Below, piece by piece: positions 62,574-64,000 of a DNA stretch of 64,000 nt (positions are counted from its first letter, which is position 1; every line of letters starts with the position of its first letter). Below the pieces are notes generated by a model. That model was given only the letters and a program-made list of their open reading frames with translations, was not told the origin of the DNA and ran no database searches. Source of the stretch: Pseudisothecium myosuroides (Eukaryota > Streptophyta > Bryopsida > Hypnales > Lembophyllaceae); the NCBI GenBank assembly GCA_951799445.1, contig OX637291.1, positions 1,676,501 through 1,740,500 on the forward strand, given 5' to 3'. Position numbers and translations under genes: made by a program.

Positions 62574-64000
62574 ATTAGTGGGATATCTCAAATCTTGGAG
62601 TCATTTGGCAAGAAGTAATAGTCGAGGGGGGTTAATGAGAAAGTGGATGAATAAAGTATTGACAAATGATGAGATCTTGATGATGGTTATTTTGACAACT
62701 AACTATGACGATATGACCACTAAACTAACTATAATTTTGTATTTTTGTGGTCTTTGGTGAGTGTTGTAGTTGCCCAAACAACTAACAATCGATTCGGACC
62801 CTAAGATGTTGATTTTGTCACTTTTTGATACCTTTATATCTTTGAAGAGTCATTCAAGTATAGTATCCGGAAGAAATGGTACGTAGGTCTCATTCTTGCA
62901 CATGCAACTTTAGCTAATTTGATTAACTTCCAAGAAACACTTGTTTGATGAACAATTGAAAACCTGGATAGGTTTGGACATGGTCAACTTTGGTCATATG
63001 TTCAAAAAATATTAACACAAGTTGTGAGTATGTACCTTTTTATGGGAATATAATTTTTTTTCTGATCAAGTGCCCAAATCAAAAGTTTATTGCCCTAAAC
63101 TTTAGAGGCAAAATGGGCATCTTTGGGGCATCTTTTTCTAAAACCTTCACCAACTTTTGAAATTTGGCATGAATATAAATATGAAAATATGAAAAAAAAT
63201 TGTCCAACAAAAATCAATTTTAGTTTTCAAATCATTCATTCTAAGAGGAGTCAAACTTCTATTAGCTATGTTAGGGCGATTTTAAGAAAAAAAACATTTT
63301 CTTTTAATCTTTATAAGACCAAAGCCTTTTTTTGGCCAAAAAAACATTCAAAACAACCATTTCTATAGCAAAGAGTAAAAAAATTGAAAATTATTTTTTT
63401 TGGACATCTAACCATAGGATCTTACACCCAATGATCCTTTAGGTTTTTTTACAATTTGTGAAGTCAAAGTTCTTGAAATTTTTCCTACATATTCCCAATG
63501 TTTATCTCTAACTTTCACTAAATAAATTCCAAATAAATTTTTTCTCATTGCACAAGAAATCATCAAAAAACAACTAGTGTATTGCCAATTCACTTAACCT
63601 CCTTACATTAAGGATAATTTAGAGTAGACTAGATTCCATATTTTTTTTTCATTCTTTAATTTTCATGAGTGAACCTAACATCATATACTTATGAATGGTG
63701 AAAATCCTCATTCCTTGTTTTGGAAGAATGAAAAAAAAAAGATTCTTCCAATTTAGATTTTATAATCTTTCAATCCACGTTGTCAAATGGGCTAAAATGC
63801 TTTCCGCACATTGCCTTGCTTTTGCGATACTCATTTGTACGTGTGGAATTCAAAACAATAAAATAAAATTGATTTTGGACAATGCGTCGAAAATTGGCAT
63901 TGTGGGACTTTTCATTTTCCAACACACCTTCCATCCTTTAGGGACTAACTTCATTTGGTGACCATTCATTAAGCACTTGGCATTTTCCAACTAATAGGGA

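Larger units (their letters stand above)
57263..64000. other. 6.7 kb of gene-free repeat DNA
   Basis: No coding frame is convincing. It includes the continuous dispersed repeat 57550-57735, a TA microsatellite, a 301-bp CATTAGA element, a dispersed repeat (59727-59880), a diverged TTAA-type element (60700-61378) and a CACTA-like MITE (62362-62573). Around 63300-63430 the sequence again resembles the 41-43 kb family (CATTTCTATAGCAAAGAGT). Confidence 0.6.

Overview
The window looks like nuclear DNA of a green plant. The two host genes have short GT-AG introns and plant-type oxidoreductase products, and the mobile DNA is of plant type: PIF/Harbinger, CACTA, hAT-like and Emigrant/pogo-like elements. 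The background is AT-rich, and GC-richer exons stand out from it. I cannot name the species. A non-flowering land plant or streptophyte alga is my guess, at low confidence. Almost everything except two host genes is mobile DNA or its debris. I saw no gag-pol reading frames, so no coding LTR retrotransposon.

Layout: 1-5128 holds no recognisable gene. 5132-11075 is PIF/Harbinger element A (TSD TGA), with a decayed Myb/SANT-like gene and an intact HARBI1-type transposase; an hAT-like MITE carrying an internal 174-bp tandem duplication is nested in it. 11079-17710 is AT-rich, with an Emigrant-like MITE and a non-autonomous CACTA element.

17711-35808 is the most interesting part. Near-identical 33-bp terminal inverted repeats enclose 18.1 kb that carries four genes in two convergent pairs: an unknown 409-aa protein, two paralogous coiled-coil proteins with an unusual RING-like finger, and a multi-exon DDE-transposase-like gene. 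I read this as one giant DNA transposon of a type I cannot assign. It is now broken: the transposase has an in-frame stop and a frameshift, and the second RING gene has an in-frame stop.

37623-39893 is a complete five-exon aldo-keto reductase gene. 40-48 kb is packed with TTAA-flanked elements whose ends read CCCCTAAA, like piggyBac (or Kolobok) non-autonomous elements. Two near-identical copies lie head to head as a 2-kb palindrome. 48261-53814 is Harbinger element B (TSD TAA), whose Myb-like gene is broken by stops and by a near-perfect palindromic CACTA MITE while its transposase is intact. 55502-57262 is a complete three-exon medium-chain reductase of the MECR/quinone-oxidoreductase type. 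57.3-64 kb is gene-free repeat DNA.

The two host genes encode soluble NAD(P)H-dependent oxidoreductases of unrelated families, and nothing here links them functionally. In both Harbinger copies the transposase frame is preserved while its DNA-binding partner has decayed. Any mobilisation would therefore need a Myb-like protein from another copy.
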